From: an uncultured Eubacterium sp.
Lineage (GTDB): Bacteria > Bacillota_A > Clostridia > Lachnospirales > Lachnospiraceae
Length of the DNA stretch: 13,566 nt
Assembly (NCBI GenBank): GCA_948468465.1
Contig: CAOKJJ010000144.1
Coordinates: 1 to 13,566, forward strand
Direction: 5' to 3'
The notes beneath the pieces were generated by a model. The model was not told the origin of the DNA and ran no database searches. It saw nothing but the letters and a program-made list of their open reading frames with translations. Of the stretch, positions 1 to 6,249 are shown piece by piece. The position numbers and the translations under genes are program-made. Position 1 is the stretch's first letter, and the number at the start of each line of letters is the position of its first letter.

Positions 1-37
1 ACTCCAGAATGCTTAGGGATTCTTAACATTCTGGAGT
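1..37 (-). terminator. Inverted repeat at window edge, probable terminator of the hemerythrin-receiver gene
   Basis: A perfect 11-bp inverted repeat, ACTCCAGAATG at 1-11 and CATTCTGGAGT at 27-37, encloses a 15-base loop. It lies about 50 bases past the stop of the minus-strand gene ending at 89, where a terminator is expected. Any T-run would fall left of base 1, so termination cannot be confirmed and the stem may extend beyond the edge. Confidence 0.5.
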
Positions 38-88
38 AGGAGCCGAAATCCAGGCCCCGTCCCTCATCCAGCGTCCGGATAGCCCAAA

Positions 89-1447
89 TCAGATATCTAT
101 TGCCTTTTTCTCAAAATAGCGGTCAATATTTTTCTTAATTTCCGCCGGCTTCGCGCTTTTGAGCAGATATCCTTCCGGCTTTAAAGGTATGACTTTACGA
201 ACGCTCGCCTTATCAACCTTTGCAGTCAAAAAAAAGACCGGGATATCCGCAAGCTTCGACTCTGAACGGATCATCTGCAGTACCTGTGCTCCGTCACAGA
301 CTGGCATATCATAGTCTAACAGCACAAGATCCGGCCGTTTTAGTGTAATGCTGCAGATCGCTGATGCCGCGGAGTTTGCCACTGTAATCTCATAGTCTTC
401 CTGTAAAAGCCCTTTCATTGCCAGCTGGACCGTATCGGAATCATCTACTACAAGCAGCTTCTTTTTTAGGCTTTTATATTCCTGCTTATTTGCCTGCAGA
501 TATTGTTCTATTTCTGTCAAAGTGTGTTCTGTCTGTATGGTATCTGCTTTTTTTCTATCGGAAAGCCGCGGTGTCATCGCGCAGTATGCAAAATATCCTT
601 CTCCGGTATTAAACAGCAGGCTGAACTGCGGCAGCTGCTTTTCCATTGCCCGCTCAAACTGTTCATAAGTCAGCAGATGCTCGCTTTCCATCCGGTATTC
701 TGCTTCGGACGGGAAACGTTTTTGAATGCTTTCCACTAACTGTCTGGCCGTGTATCTGGCAGCGCTCATAATGACTGTGTTTAATCTGCCGGTCGAATCG
801 CCCAGCAATTTCCCAACGGTGCCGATTAACATCTTTTCTTCAAAGACAAGTATAATTTCCCGCTGTTTTCCACTGTCATTGCTGTAAAGCAGCCGGTAGT
901 AGACGCCTTCTCCAAACTTTTCTCCCCCGTAGCATTCACTGACAACTTTTGCTGATAACTGAAACATCTCGTGCAGCAGGCGGATGATCGTCTGTGTTAA
1001 AACAAACTGTTCTTCTTCCGGCATCAGATTCACCCATTTGCTTGCCAACTTTCCTGTTATGGCTCTGTCTTCGGTCAATGTATGCCCGATCAGCCATCCG
1101 GCGCATACGGCTAGAAAATGGCGAATCGCGTCTTTTGCATACCCGGACTGTTCGAGTTCCTTTTCCAGCGCCGGGAGCGTACGCATGCTAAAATCCTCAT
1201 GCAGACGCTTATGTGTTTCCAGCCCTTCATAAGAAATGGATTCCATATAATCCTCTTCTTCTGCAAAGTGTTCCAGTGCGTGTTCTTTAAAATATTTAAT
1301 CCCTTCCTGGCAGACCCACGGGCCTTTCGTTTCCTGTTCACTAAAAGCAAACAGCTTGTTTATAATTTGAAATAACTTTTTATGCTCTCTGTCAATTACA
1401 TCTATGCCAATTTTAAATCTGTCTTCCCAAATCAAATGATTTTCCAT
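89..1447 (-). CDS. Bacteriohemerythrin fused to a C-terminal response-regulator receiver domain
   Basis: This 452-residue protein probably senses oxygen or iron redox state and links it to phosphorelay signalling; the role is inferred. Residues 1-130 form a bacteriohemerythrin domain with all expected di-iron ligands in place: H22, H60, E64, H79, H83, H122 and D127, plus the WEDRFKIGID start. Residues from about 329 form a receiver domain with acidic pair D335/D336, phospho-acceptor D378 in LLDYDMP, T408 and K430. The middle (about 155-295) is mixed alpha/beta and loosely CheX-like, but I see no ExxN phosphatase motif. No DNA-binding or enzymatic output domain is present. The start is placed at the ATG preceded by AAGGAGGGG with a good spacer; a start 15 codons upstream has no such site and would precede the conserved W. 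No signal peptide or membrane segment is seen, so it should be cytoplasmic. It is monocistronic, between two hairpins. Confidence 0.88.
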   Translation of the reverse strand: MENHLIWEDRFKIGIDVIDREHKKLFQIINKLFAFSEQETKGPWVCQEGIKYFKEHALEHFAEEEDYMESISYEGLETHKRLHEDFSMRTLPALEKELEQSGYAKDAIRHFLAVCAGWLIGHTLTEDRAITGKLASKWVNLMPEEEQFVLTQTIIRLLHEMFQLSAKVVSECYGGEKFGEGVYYRLLYSNDSGKQREIILVFEEKMLIGTVGKLLGDSTGRLNTVIMSAARYTARQLVESIQKRFPSEAEYRMESEHLLTYEQFERAMEKQLPQFSLLFNTGEGYFAYCAMTPRLSDRKKADTIQTEHTLTEIEQYLQANKQEYKSLKKKLLVVDDSDTVQLAMKGLLQEDYEITVANSAASAICSITLKRPDLVLLDYDMPVCDGAQVLQMIRSESKLADIPVFFLTAKVDKASVRKVIPLKPEGYLLKSAKPAEIKKNIDRYFEKKAIDI

Positions 1448-1498
1448 AACGAACCCCTCCTTATCATTCTTTGTACAGATTGTATCCAGCATATCTTT

Positions 1499-1530
1499 GC
1501 AGCAGTTCAGACAGCCTATGGAACTGCTGC
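1499..1530 (-). repeat. Perfect 10-bp inverted repeat in the leader of the hemerythrin-receiver gene
   Basis: GCAGCAGTTC (1499-1508) and GAACTGCTGC (1521-1530) pair perfectly around a 12-base spacer. The dyad lies 52-83 bases upstream of the start codon at 1447. No T-run follows on the minus strand, so it is not a standard terminator. It could be a regulator site or an mRNA leader hairpin. The region 1448-1764 otherwise contains only the weak -10 and the terminator listed here; I see no gene in it. Confidence 0.6.
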
Positions 1531-1573
1531 CTATGTCTCCTGTCTGTTATTTATTTTAGAGTCCCTTCAACAT

Positions 1574-1579
1574 ATTATA
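1574..1579 (-). promoter_or_regulatory. Possible -10 element for the hemerythrin-receiver gene
   Basis: On the minus strand the hexamer TATAAT is a perfect sigma-A -10, 127 bases upstream of the start. No good TTGACA-like -35 sits 16-18 bases upstream, so this is weak. If real, the mRNA leader would carry the 1499-1530 hairpin. Confidence 0.25.
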
Positions 1580-1643
1580 TGCACGGCTATCTTATGCGAC
1601 ATATCATTTCCAAAGAATTGCCGCAAAATAGCACGTACAAATA

Positions 1644-1708
1644 AATACGGCAGAAAAAGAACATCTCCTGAAATGAACTTTCAGAAAATGTTCTTTTTCT
1701 GCTGTATT
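1644..1708 (-). terminator. Large hairpin ending the spoIIIA operon
   Basis: The arms 1644-1664 and 1688-1708 form a 21-bp stem with a single G-T pair. It includes an A5 tract facing a T5 tract, so the core (AGAACAT with ATGTTCT) is followed by TTTTT on either strand. The 23-base loop holds a second 6-bp stem, CTGAAA (1668-1673) with TTTCAG (1679-1684). It starts 57 bases past the spoIIIAH stop and ends well before the next gene's possible promoter, which fits an operon terminator that can work in both directions. Confidence 0.7.
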
Positions 1709-1764
1709 ATGTAGGAAAAATTTCTTTTCCATTTTTATTCCGCTTTTGTCAGCATAGATTCCTG

Positions 1765-2604
1765 TTACTCTTTTTCTGCCGTAATTGGCGTAATCACGAT
1801 ATTTTCCGCTGATACCTTTGTTTTTCGTTTCACAATATCTTCAATCTGGGCGCGCTTTGCATCGGTAACGTCTCCCATATTTAATACGACATCTGCGGCA
1901 TCCTCTGTAATGCTGACGACTACGTCAGTAAAGCCCTTTGCCTCCAGCAGCATTTCCGCATCGGATTCACGCTGTGCAATGTCCGTCAGCGTTACCATCT
2001 TATCAACCGCATCTTGTTTTTCTTTATCAGATATGGCAGTGCTGTTGATGACTTCCATTAAGTCTTCCTTGTTCTGGGAACGTACCTGTTCGCGGTTTAA
2101 TTTTGCTTCTACCGCAAAGTTTACATTGGATACGCCTGTGCTCGTTAAAACGGTTTCACCTGGATTGCTGATTTCGGTATCCTGTGATTTACTGTCTGCT
2201 GCCGCTTGATTGCTGCCTGTTGCCGCTGCATTGCCGCCATCCGCGTTTTTATCTGTATCGCTGCCGCCCGCATCGCTTTTATTTGTATTGCTGCCGCCTG
2301 CACTGCTTTTTTTATTTTTCTCTTTATCCTGTTTTGTCTTTTTCGCATCCGCGTCGTCTGTTTTTGTATCTGCCCCAGCAGTATCATCCAGCTTTGTATC
2401 TGCTTCTGTTTCCGCAAAAATATCTGCGTCTACCAGTGTTTCATCATATGCAATATCGTAATCTTCCTCGGTCAGATCCGCACTCGTCTGGGTCAGCCCT
2501 TCTTCGCCGATGCTGCTGTGCGTATAGCTTAAATACCCTGCTGCCGCGATCATCAGCGCCAATGCGGTAATAATAATCTGATTTTTTTTGAAAAGCTTTT
2601 TCAT
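1765..2604 (-). CDS. spoIIIAH: Stage III sporulation protein AH
   Basis: The mother-cell ring protein of the SpoIIIA-SpoIIQ channel; in Bacillus its YscJ/FliF-like domain meets forespore SpoIIQ between the two membranes. The 279-residue product has a basic N-terminus (MKKLFKK), one membrane segment at about 10-27, and a long Asp/Lys/Gly/Ser-rich linker (about 66-150). A conserved C-terminal domain follows (about 160-275), with the LNREQVRSQNKE and AKGFTDVVVSI stretches typical of the family. The start is set by GAAGGA six bases before the ATG at 2604; a start seven codons upstream lacks this site. The protein is clearly longer than B. subtilis SpoIIIAH (about 218 residues) because of the linker, which holds tandem 10-residue units. 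It is last in the operon, 118 bases after spoIIIAG, with its own sigma-E-like promoter in that gap. Confidence 0.93.
   Translation of the reverse strand: MKKLFKKNQIIITALALMIAAAGYLSYTHSSIGEEGLTQTSADLTEEDYDIAYDETLVDADIFAETEADTKLDDTAGADTKTDDADAKKTKQDKEKNKKSSAGGSNTNKSDAGGSDTDKNADGGNAAATGSNQAAADSKSQDTEISNPGETVLTSTGVSNVNFAVEAKLNREQVRSQNKEDLMEVINSTAISDKEKQDAVDKMVTLTDIAQRESDAEMLLEAKGFTDVVVSITEDAADVVLNMGDVTDAKRAQIEDIVKRKTKVSAENIVITPITAEKE
2248..2307 (-). repeat. Two tandem 30-bp coding units in the spoIIIAH linker
   Basis: Units 2248-2277 and 2278-2307 agree at about 25 of 30 positions and encode the related stretches SAGGSNTNK and SDAGGSDTDK (residues about 101-119). Most differences are C/T on the plus strand. 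A further degenerate copy (NADGGNAAATG) follows. The period keeps the frame, so copy changes would only alter linker length. Confidence 0.75.
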
Positions 2605-2644
2605 ACTGATTCCTTCTCCCTGCATCGTCTTTTTTACTATTGCT

Positions 2645-2674
2645 ATTGTATTCGCGCAATGTTTTCTTTATGAC
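2645..2674 (-). promoter_or_regulatory. Sigma-E-like promoter upstream of spoIIIAH
   Basis: On the minus strand GTCATAAA (2667-2674) is followed after 14 bases by AATACAAT (2645-2652). This fits the sigma-E pattern of a GTCATATT-like -35 and CATACAAT-like -10 with a 13-15-base spacer (established for B. subtilis). Transcription would start about 30 bases before the spoIIIAH start codon. The same -10 octamer occurs before spoIIIAA. Confidence 0.55.
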
Positions 2675-2722
2675 ACAATTTACAGCAGTCTTTCCAAATG
2701 AATTTTGGGCCCGCAGCATCTT

Positions 2723-3274
2723 TTACTTTGCCTGCATTTTTACAATTTTAATTTTATGCGCTTCAATTGGAAATAATGCGGTTACCGCGTCTTTTATTTC
2801 TTGTTTTACTTTGGAATCATCTCCTCCCTGCGCAATGATAAGCACGCCTTCTACAGCCGGAAGCTTCTGCTGGCTGATATAAGGCTCTCTGCCGTCCGTC
2901 TCCTGGTATATCGTTGATTCCTGATACTGGCTATTTTGCTGGCTGTCATTCTGCCCGCTGGAAGATTTGGTTACATCTTTTTCTACGACTGCTTCTCCGC
3001 TGTCCTGAAACGTAATCATGACGCGCACCTCTCCTACGCCTTCCATACACGCAAGCGCCTGTTCCAGCTCCCCGGCCAGCTGCTTTTTATACGATTGAAT
3101 CAAATAATCCTGGTTGGTATCCTCACTGGATGACTGTTCAAATACCGCGTTGTCTTTCTCATGGTCCTTACTCTGCGTCGGCAGCGCGATGACGAGCAGT
3201 AAGATCCCGCTGAGTCCAAGTATCAGCCATTTTGTCTTATCCATTTTTTTTAACATGTCATTGAGCCATTTCAC
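2723..3274 (-). CDS. spoIIIAG: Stage III sporulation protein AG
   Basis: An oligomeric ring component of the SpoIIIA channel, anchored in the mother-cell membrane with its soluble part in the intermembrane space. The product has 183 residues. A short cytoplasmic head (MKWLNDMLKKMDKTK) precedes one membrane segment at about 16-32. The ring-building domain follows, with YKKQLAGELEQALACMEGVGEVRVMITF, a polar insert rich in Q, S and N (about 103-125), and the ending LPAVEGVLIIAQGG-x-LFPIEAHKIKIVKM. That order is typical of SpoIIIAG. Translation starts at a GTG preceded by AAAGGA eight bases upstream. It lies 60 bases after spoIIIAF and 118 before spoIIIAH. Confidence 0.93.
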   Translation of the reverse strand: MKWLNDMLKKMDKTKWLILGLSGILLLVIALPTQSKDHEKDNAVFEQSSSEDTNQDYLIQSYKKQLAGELEQALACMEGVGEVRVMITFQDSGEAVVEKDVTKSSSGQNDSQQNSQYQESTIYQETDGREPYISQQKLPAVEGVLIIAQGGDDSKVKQEIKDAVTALFPIEAHKIKIVKMQAK

Positions 3275-3334
3275 TATATCAATCCTTTACTAAGAAACTG
3301 CCTAATCATAATTTGCCATCGTGACAGTTCCTGA

Positions 3335-3838
3335 CTAATAAATAAAAATCTGTGTTTCGTCCAGTCCATAGCTGTCTTTTAAAAACGCGGACACCTGTTC
3401 AGCCGCCGACGGATGCTGTCTCGTGTATACGGCATCCAGACAGACATCCACACTTTGCAGCTTATAATCGTCTGATAATTTCACACGAACCTGTGATACC
3501 AGCACTCCCTGTTCCTGTATCTGTGTGACCATATTTGCTGACACCGCCTGTTCATAAGTCTGCAGCTCATAGCTGTTTTTCTTAAGCTGCATGTTTTCCG
3601 CGTCTTTGGAAAAATCGTCTATTTGTTCCCAAAACCTTGCATAAGACTTTTCAAGCCCTTTTCCGTTTCCGCTGCCGGCTAACCGCAGCACAGGGGCTAG
3701 CAATGCCATTAAAAGAATAATGCCGGACAAAAAACGGATGTACTTTTTATATTCATCCGCGGCAGCAAGCTGCATAAATATCGTAAGAATCAAATACAAA
3801 ATCAAAAACTGTTTCATCCAATTTACAATCGCATGCAT
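3335..3838 (-). CDS. spoIIIAF: Stage III sporulation protein AF
   Basis: A SpoIIIA complex subunit with two N-terminal membrane segments (about residues 8-26 and 35-55, including FLSGIILLMALLAPVL) and a C-terminal ring-building-like domain (about 110-167) ending in the YGLDETQIFIY-type strand. Length is 167 residues from the ATG at 3838. A GTG immediately before it (3841) is also possible: GGAGG lies eight bases from the ATG and five from the GTG. The gene follows spoIIIAE after about 20 bases and should be co-transcribed. Its sequence is among the less conserved of the operon, so the name also rests on position between AE and AG. Confidence 0.9.
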   Translation of the reverse strand: MHAIVNWMKQFLILYLILTIFMQLAAADEYKKYIRFLSGIILLMALLAPVLRLAGSGNGKGLEKSYARFWEQIDDFSKDAENMQLKKNSYELQTYEQAVSANMVTQIQEQGVLVSQVRVKLSDDYKLQSVDVCLDAVYTRQHPSAAEQVSAFLKDSYGLDETQIFIY

Positions 3839-3860
3839 CACATTTTCCTCCAGGCGCCGG

Positions 3861-5120
3861 TCACACAGACAATGTCGTCGCCGCGCAGATAATCGCGGTC
3901 GTTAAGAAAAACAATAAAACCGCGTAAAACATCAGTTTTAAATACAATGCCGCTGACTGCCCAAGCGCAGATATTGCTGCGCAAAACCGTTTATCCGCCA
4001 CAGGCTCTATAAACGCGGCGCATGCCCGGTACAATACCATAAAAACGGCAGTTTTTACTAACGGCAGGAAACTAATGACGATCAGCACAAGCAGCGCGGC
4101 AACGCCAACACTGTTTTTTATGAGCATTGCAGAGCCGGCAAATATTTCTGTCATGGAATTTACAATCTGTCCCGCGCCTGGTATGGCGCGCACCGCGCCG
4201 GTGGCCATGCTTCGTTTCAGCCCGTCAATGCCCGGCGCCAGAAGCCCCTGCACAATATTCAGGCCAATAAGCGCCGTCGTAACCAGCTTCATGCACCAGC
4301 TTACACTGTCGGACAACAGGCATGCAATCCTTAAAAACCGCTCTTCTGTTAAGTAATTCACAAGCTGCAGCACCATATAGACCTGCACAACCGGCAGCAA
4401 TATTTTTGCAAATACAGTATCTATCAAATAAATCAGCAGCAGCAGCAGCTGGTAATATGCACCTGCGCTGAGGCTTCCGCTGGAAAATACCATGCTTAAG
4501 CAAAATGCCGGCTGCAGGATGCGCATAAAATCCACAAGATTTGTAAAAAAATGTTCTACCGACTCTGTCATAAGTAAAAACAGCCTGAGCAGCAGCAGCA
4601 TTAAAATCAAATATACACCTAAAAATCCAAGATTGGATATGTACTTTTTCTGCATGGAAGAGGTCATCTCAAGCAGCACGGAAAACGCGATGACAAGCGT
4701 TAAAATCCGAATCAAAACCGAACGGTTTTCACGGTAATCCGCAAAAACGGCCTGCTTTATTTTTTCTCCGACAGAAGCAAATCCAACCGTCAGTCCATGG
4801 CTCATCAGTTCCTGGACGAGCTGCGAAAATGTCATCTGCCCCAAATCTTCCTGCTGCAGATACGCATCTATATCCGAAAGCCCAAGCTCAGATAAAAGAT
4901 CCTGCGCTTCTTTTTTTGAATCCATTTCCTGTGAATCCATTTCCTGCATATCCGGTTCTTGCGTATCCAGTTCCTGCATATCCAGTTCCTGCGTATCCAG
5001 TTCCTGCATATCCAGTTCTTCCTGTCCAGCCTGTACGATACAGATGCATTTTGCAGCAGTAAAAACGATCAGCCAGACTCCAAACCAAATGGCGCCAGCC
5101 GCCTGTTTATACCTCTTCAC
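3861..5120 (-). CDS. spoIIIAE: Stage III sporulation protein AE
   Basis: A polytopic membrane protein thought to form a central part of the SpoIIIA channel. Residues 1-31 look like a signal peptide, with a hydrophobic core and a possible cleavage site after VQA. A short extracytoplasmic region follows, and the rest carries about seven hydrophobic segments from residue 130 onward. A strongly family-typical stretch is SMATGAVRAIPGAGQIVNSMTEIF, split here around GAVRAIPGAGQIVNSM. At 419 residues it is slightly longer than the B. subtilis protein, mainly because of seven pentapeptide repeats at residues 35-69 (E-L/M/P-D-M/T/S-Q). The GTG start overlaps the spoIIIAD stop (GTGA), with GGAG seven bases upstream, so translation is coupled. 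Confidence 0.94.
   Translation of the reverse strand: MKRYKQAAGAIWFGVWLIVFTAAKCICIVQAGQEELDMQELDTQELDMQELDTQEPDMQEMDSQEMDSKKEAQDLLSELGLSDIDAYLQQEDLGQMTFSQLVQELMSHGLTVGFASVGEKIKQAVFADYRENRSVLIRILTLVIAFSVLLEMTSSMQKKYISNLGFLGVYLILMLLLLRLFLLMTESVEHFFTNLVDFMRILQPAFCLSMVFSSGSLSAGAYYQLLLLLIYLIDTVFAKILLPVVQVYMVLQLVNYLTEERFLRIACLLSDSVSWCMKLVTTALIGLNIVQGLLAPGIDGLKRSMATGAVRAIPGAGQIVNSMTEIFAGSAMLIKNSVGVAALLVLIVISFLPLVKTAVFMVLYRACAAFIEPVADKRFCAAISALGQSAALYLKLMFYAVLLFFLTTAIICAATTLSV
4921..5025 (-). repeat. 15-bp tandem repeat (seven units) inside spoIIIAE
   Basis: Seven 15-base units run head to tail, with plus-strand consensus TCCAGTTCCTGCATA. Units at 4966, 4981 and 4996 differ at a single position, alternating GCATA and GCGTA, which gives a 30-base higher period (M/T alternation in the protein). 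Outer units are more diverged. They encode the ExDxQ pentapeptides just after the signal peptide. The period keeps the frame. Confidence 0.95.
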
Positions 5121-5500
5121 AGCACTTCTCCAATCATTTCCACAAGCGCTAACAGCACCGGAAAGCTCAGGAACAATATGGAAACCCGCGCAAACAGCTC
5201 AATCTGACTGGATATCGCACTGTACCCGGCATCTTTGCATAAATCTGAGGCAAACTGCGTAATATAAGTAATCCCAAGCATCTTTAATATCGTGTCCAGA
5301 TATACCCCATCCAGCGTTACCTGCGCCTCCAGCTGCCTGAAATATCCAATCACCGTCTGCAGTCTGCTCAGCAGATACATAAAAATGCAGATACAGACCG
5401 CCATGCTCAAAAAAACATTGTATTCCGGCTTGACCTGCTTTAGCATCAGCGCCAGCAGCACGCCGCTGACCGCAAGCGCCGCCATTTTCAACACTTCCAT
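5117..5500 (-). CDS. spoIIIAD: Stage III sporulation protein AD
   Basis: A small multi-pass membrane subunit of the SpoIIIA complex, related to SpoIIIAC. The product has 127 residues with hydrophobic segments at about 5-20, 28-46 and 95-122, and the family-typical stretches LGITYITQFASDLCKDAGYSA and IELFARVSILFLSFPVLLAL (each as seen across residues 78-118). The ATG at 5500 is chosen because GAGG lies seven bases upstream; a GTG five codons earlier would overlap that site. It ends by overlapping the spoIIIAE start by four bases and follows spoIIIAC closely. Confidence 0.93.
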   Translation of the reverse strand: MEVLKMAALAVSGVLLALMLKQVKPEYNVFLSMAVCICIFMYLLSRLQTVIGYFRQLEAQVTLDGVYLDTILKMLGITYITQFASDLCKDAGYSAISSQIELFARVSILFLSFPVLLALVEMIGEVL

Positions 5501-5524
5501 CCGATCACCTCTCACCCCGAATTT

Positions 5525-5719
5525 CTATAATGCAAACAGCGACTGCATCGTTTCAAACAGTTCATAAATATATGGCACAACCCAGAATAAAACAACCATC
5601 AGCCCGGCAAGGCTGATTAAAAAAGCCTGCTCTTCCCTGCCGCTGTGTTTTAACACCTGGCTTAAAACCGATACGATAATGCCGACTGCAGCAATTTTAA
5701 AGATCAAATTTACACTCAT
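5525..5719 (-). CDS. spoIIIAC: Stage III sporulation protein AC
   Basis: A 64-residue membrane protein with two hydrophobic segments (about residues 4-22 and 33-52) and the typical sequence IFKIAAVGIIVSVLSQVLK then a charged loop HSGREEQ. Length and layout match SpoIIIAC (about 68 residues in B. subtilis). The ATG at 5719 has GGAG seven bases upstream. The frame stays open far upstream to 6310, but that part merely overlaps spoIIIAB in another frame. Gaps are 11 bases to spoIIIAB and about 24 to spoIIIAD. Confidence 0.94.
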   Translation of the reverse strand: MSVNLIFKIAAVGIIVSVLSQVLKHSGREEQAFLISLAGLMVVLFWVVPYIYELFETMQSLFAL

Positions 5720-5730
5720 ATGCTCTCTCC

Positions 5731-6249
5731 TCATAACAGTATAATAATGGTAAAAAGCCCCGCTGTATAACACAGACAACAATATAATTTCCTTTTTCCC
5801 GCAAATTCTGCGTATTGCTTGTGTATCGCCGCATCCAGTTTTTTCTTCGTATACGCAAGCAGCTGCAAAGAAGAATCCAAAGATGCATAAGAAAACACCT
5901 CTCCAACCCGCAGCAGCGCAGCGTATGCTTCCCCCGGAAGGTTCATCTGCCTGTGAAACTGTGCACATGCTTCTTTCCACAAAACCGGAATATCCGCTTC
6001 CCGGTTTTCTTCCATCTGGCTGCTCATCTGCAAAAGAAGTTCCCTGTAAGGCTTTTTCATATGCTCTGACAAATGCACAAACAGCTCTGGCAGCGGACAG
6101 CGGTTGTAAGTAAGCTCCCCTTCGACAGCGGTCAGCAGTTCCGCTAAAAGCTCTGTCTCCCGCAGGCTGCCATACATACTCCTGATACAGCTGTATGCCA
6201 TTCCCGAAGACGCCGCCAGTATGCAGATGCATCCGGCCAGCTTTAACAT
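5731..6249 (-). CDS. spoIIIAB: Stage III sporulation protein AB
   Basis: A 172-residue membrane protein of the SpoIIIA complex, distantly related to GspF/PilC inner-membrane platform proteins of type II secretion. It has an N-terminal hydrophobic segment (about 2-20), a helical soluble body with the conserved LLTAVEGELTYNRCPLPE and LDSSLQLLAYTKKKLD regions, and a C-terminal hydrophobic end (about 155-172). Length matches the family (about 171). The start ATG has AGGAG five bases upstream and overlaps the spoIIIAA stop (ATGTTAA), so the ATPase and its membrane partner are translated together. Confidence 0.93.
   Translation of the reverse strand: MLKLAGCICILAASSGMAYSCIRSMYGSLRETELLAELLTAVEGELTYNRCPLPELFVHLSEHMKKPYRELLLQMSSQMEENREADIPVLWKEACAQFHRQMNLPGEAYAALLRVGEVFSYASLDSSLQLLAYTKKKLDAAIHKQYAEFAGKRKLYCCLCYTAGLFTIIILL

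Noticed and set aside
1595..1601. Spo0A-box-like TGTCGCA on the minus strand before the hemerythrin gene
   Set aside because: It is a seven-base near match to TGTCGAA only, expected often by chance.
1382..1714. Plus-strand 110-residue frame upstream of the hemerythrin gene
   Set aside because: It overlaps that gene's start, its end lies inside the terminator hairpin, and no RBS or family likeness is seen.
4921..5025. Possible CRISPR-like array
   Set aside because: Units are contiguous 15-mers without spacers and lie in-frame inside a conserved gene.
4829..5088. Pro-rich and Gly/Tyr-rich repeated frames on both strands
   Set aside because: They are translations of the 15-bp spoIIIAE repeat in wrong frames; the SpoIIIAE frame is clearly the coding one.
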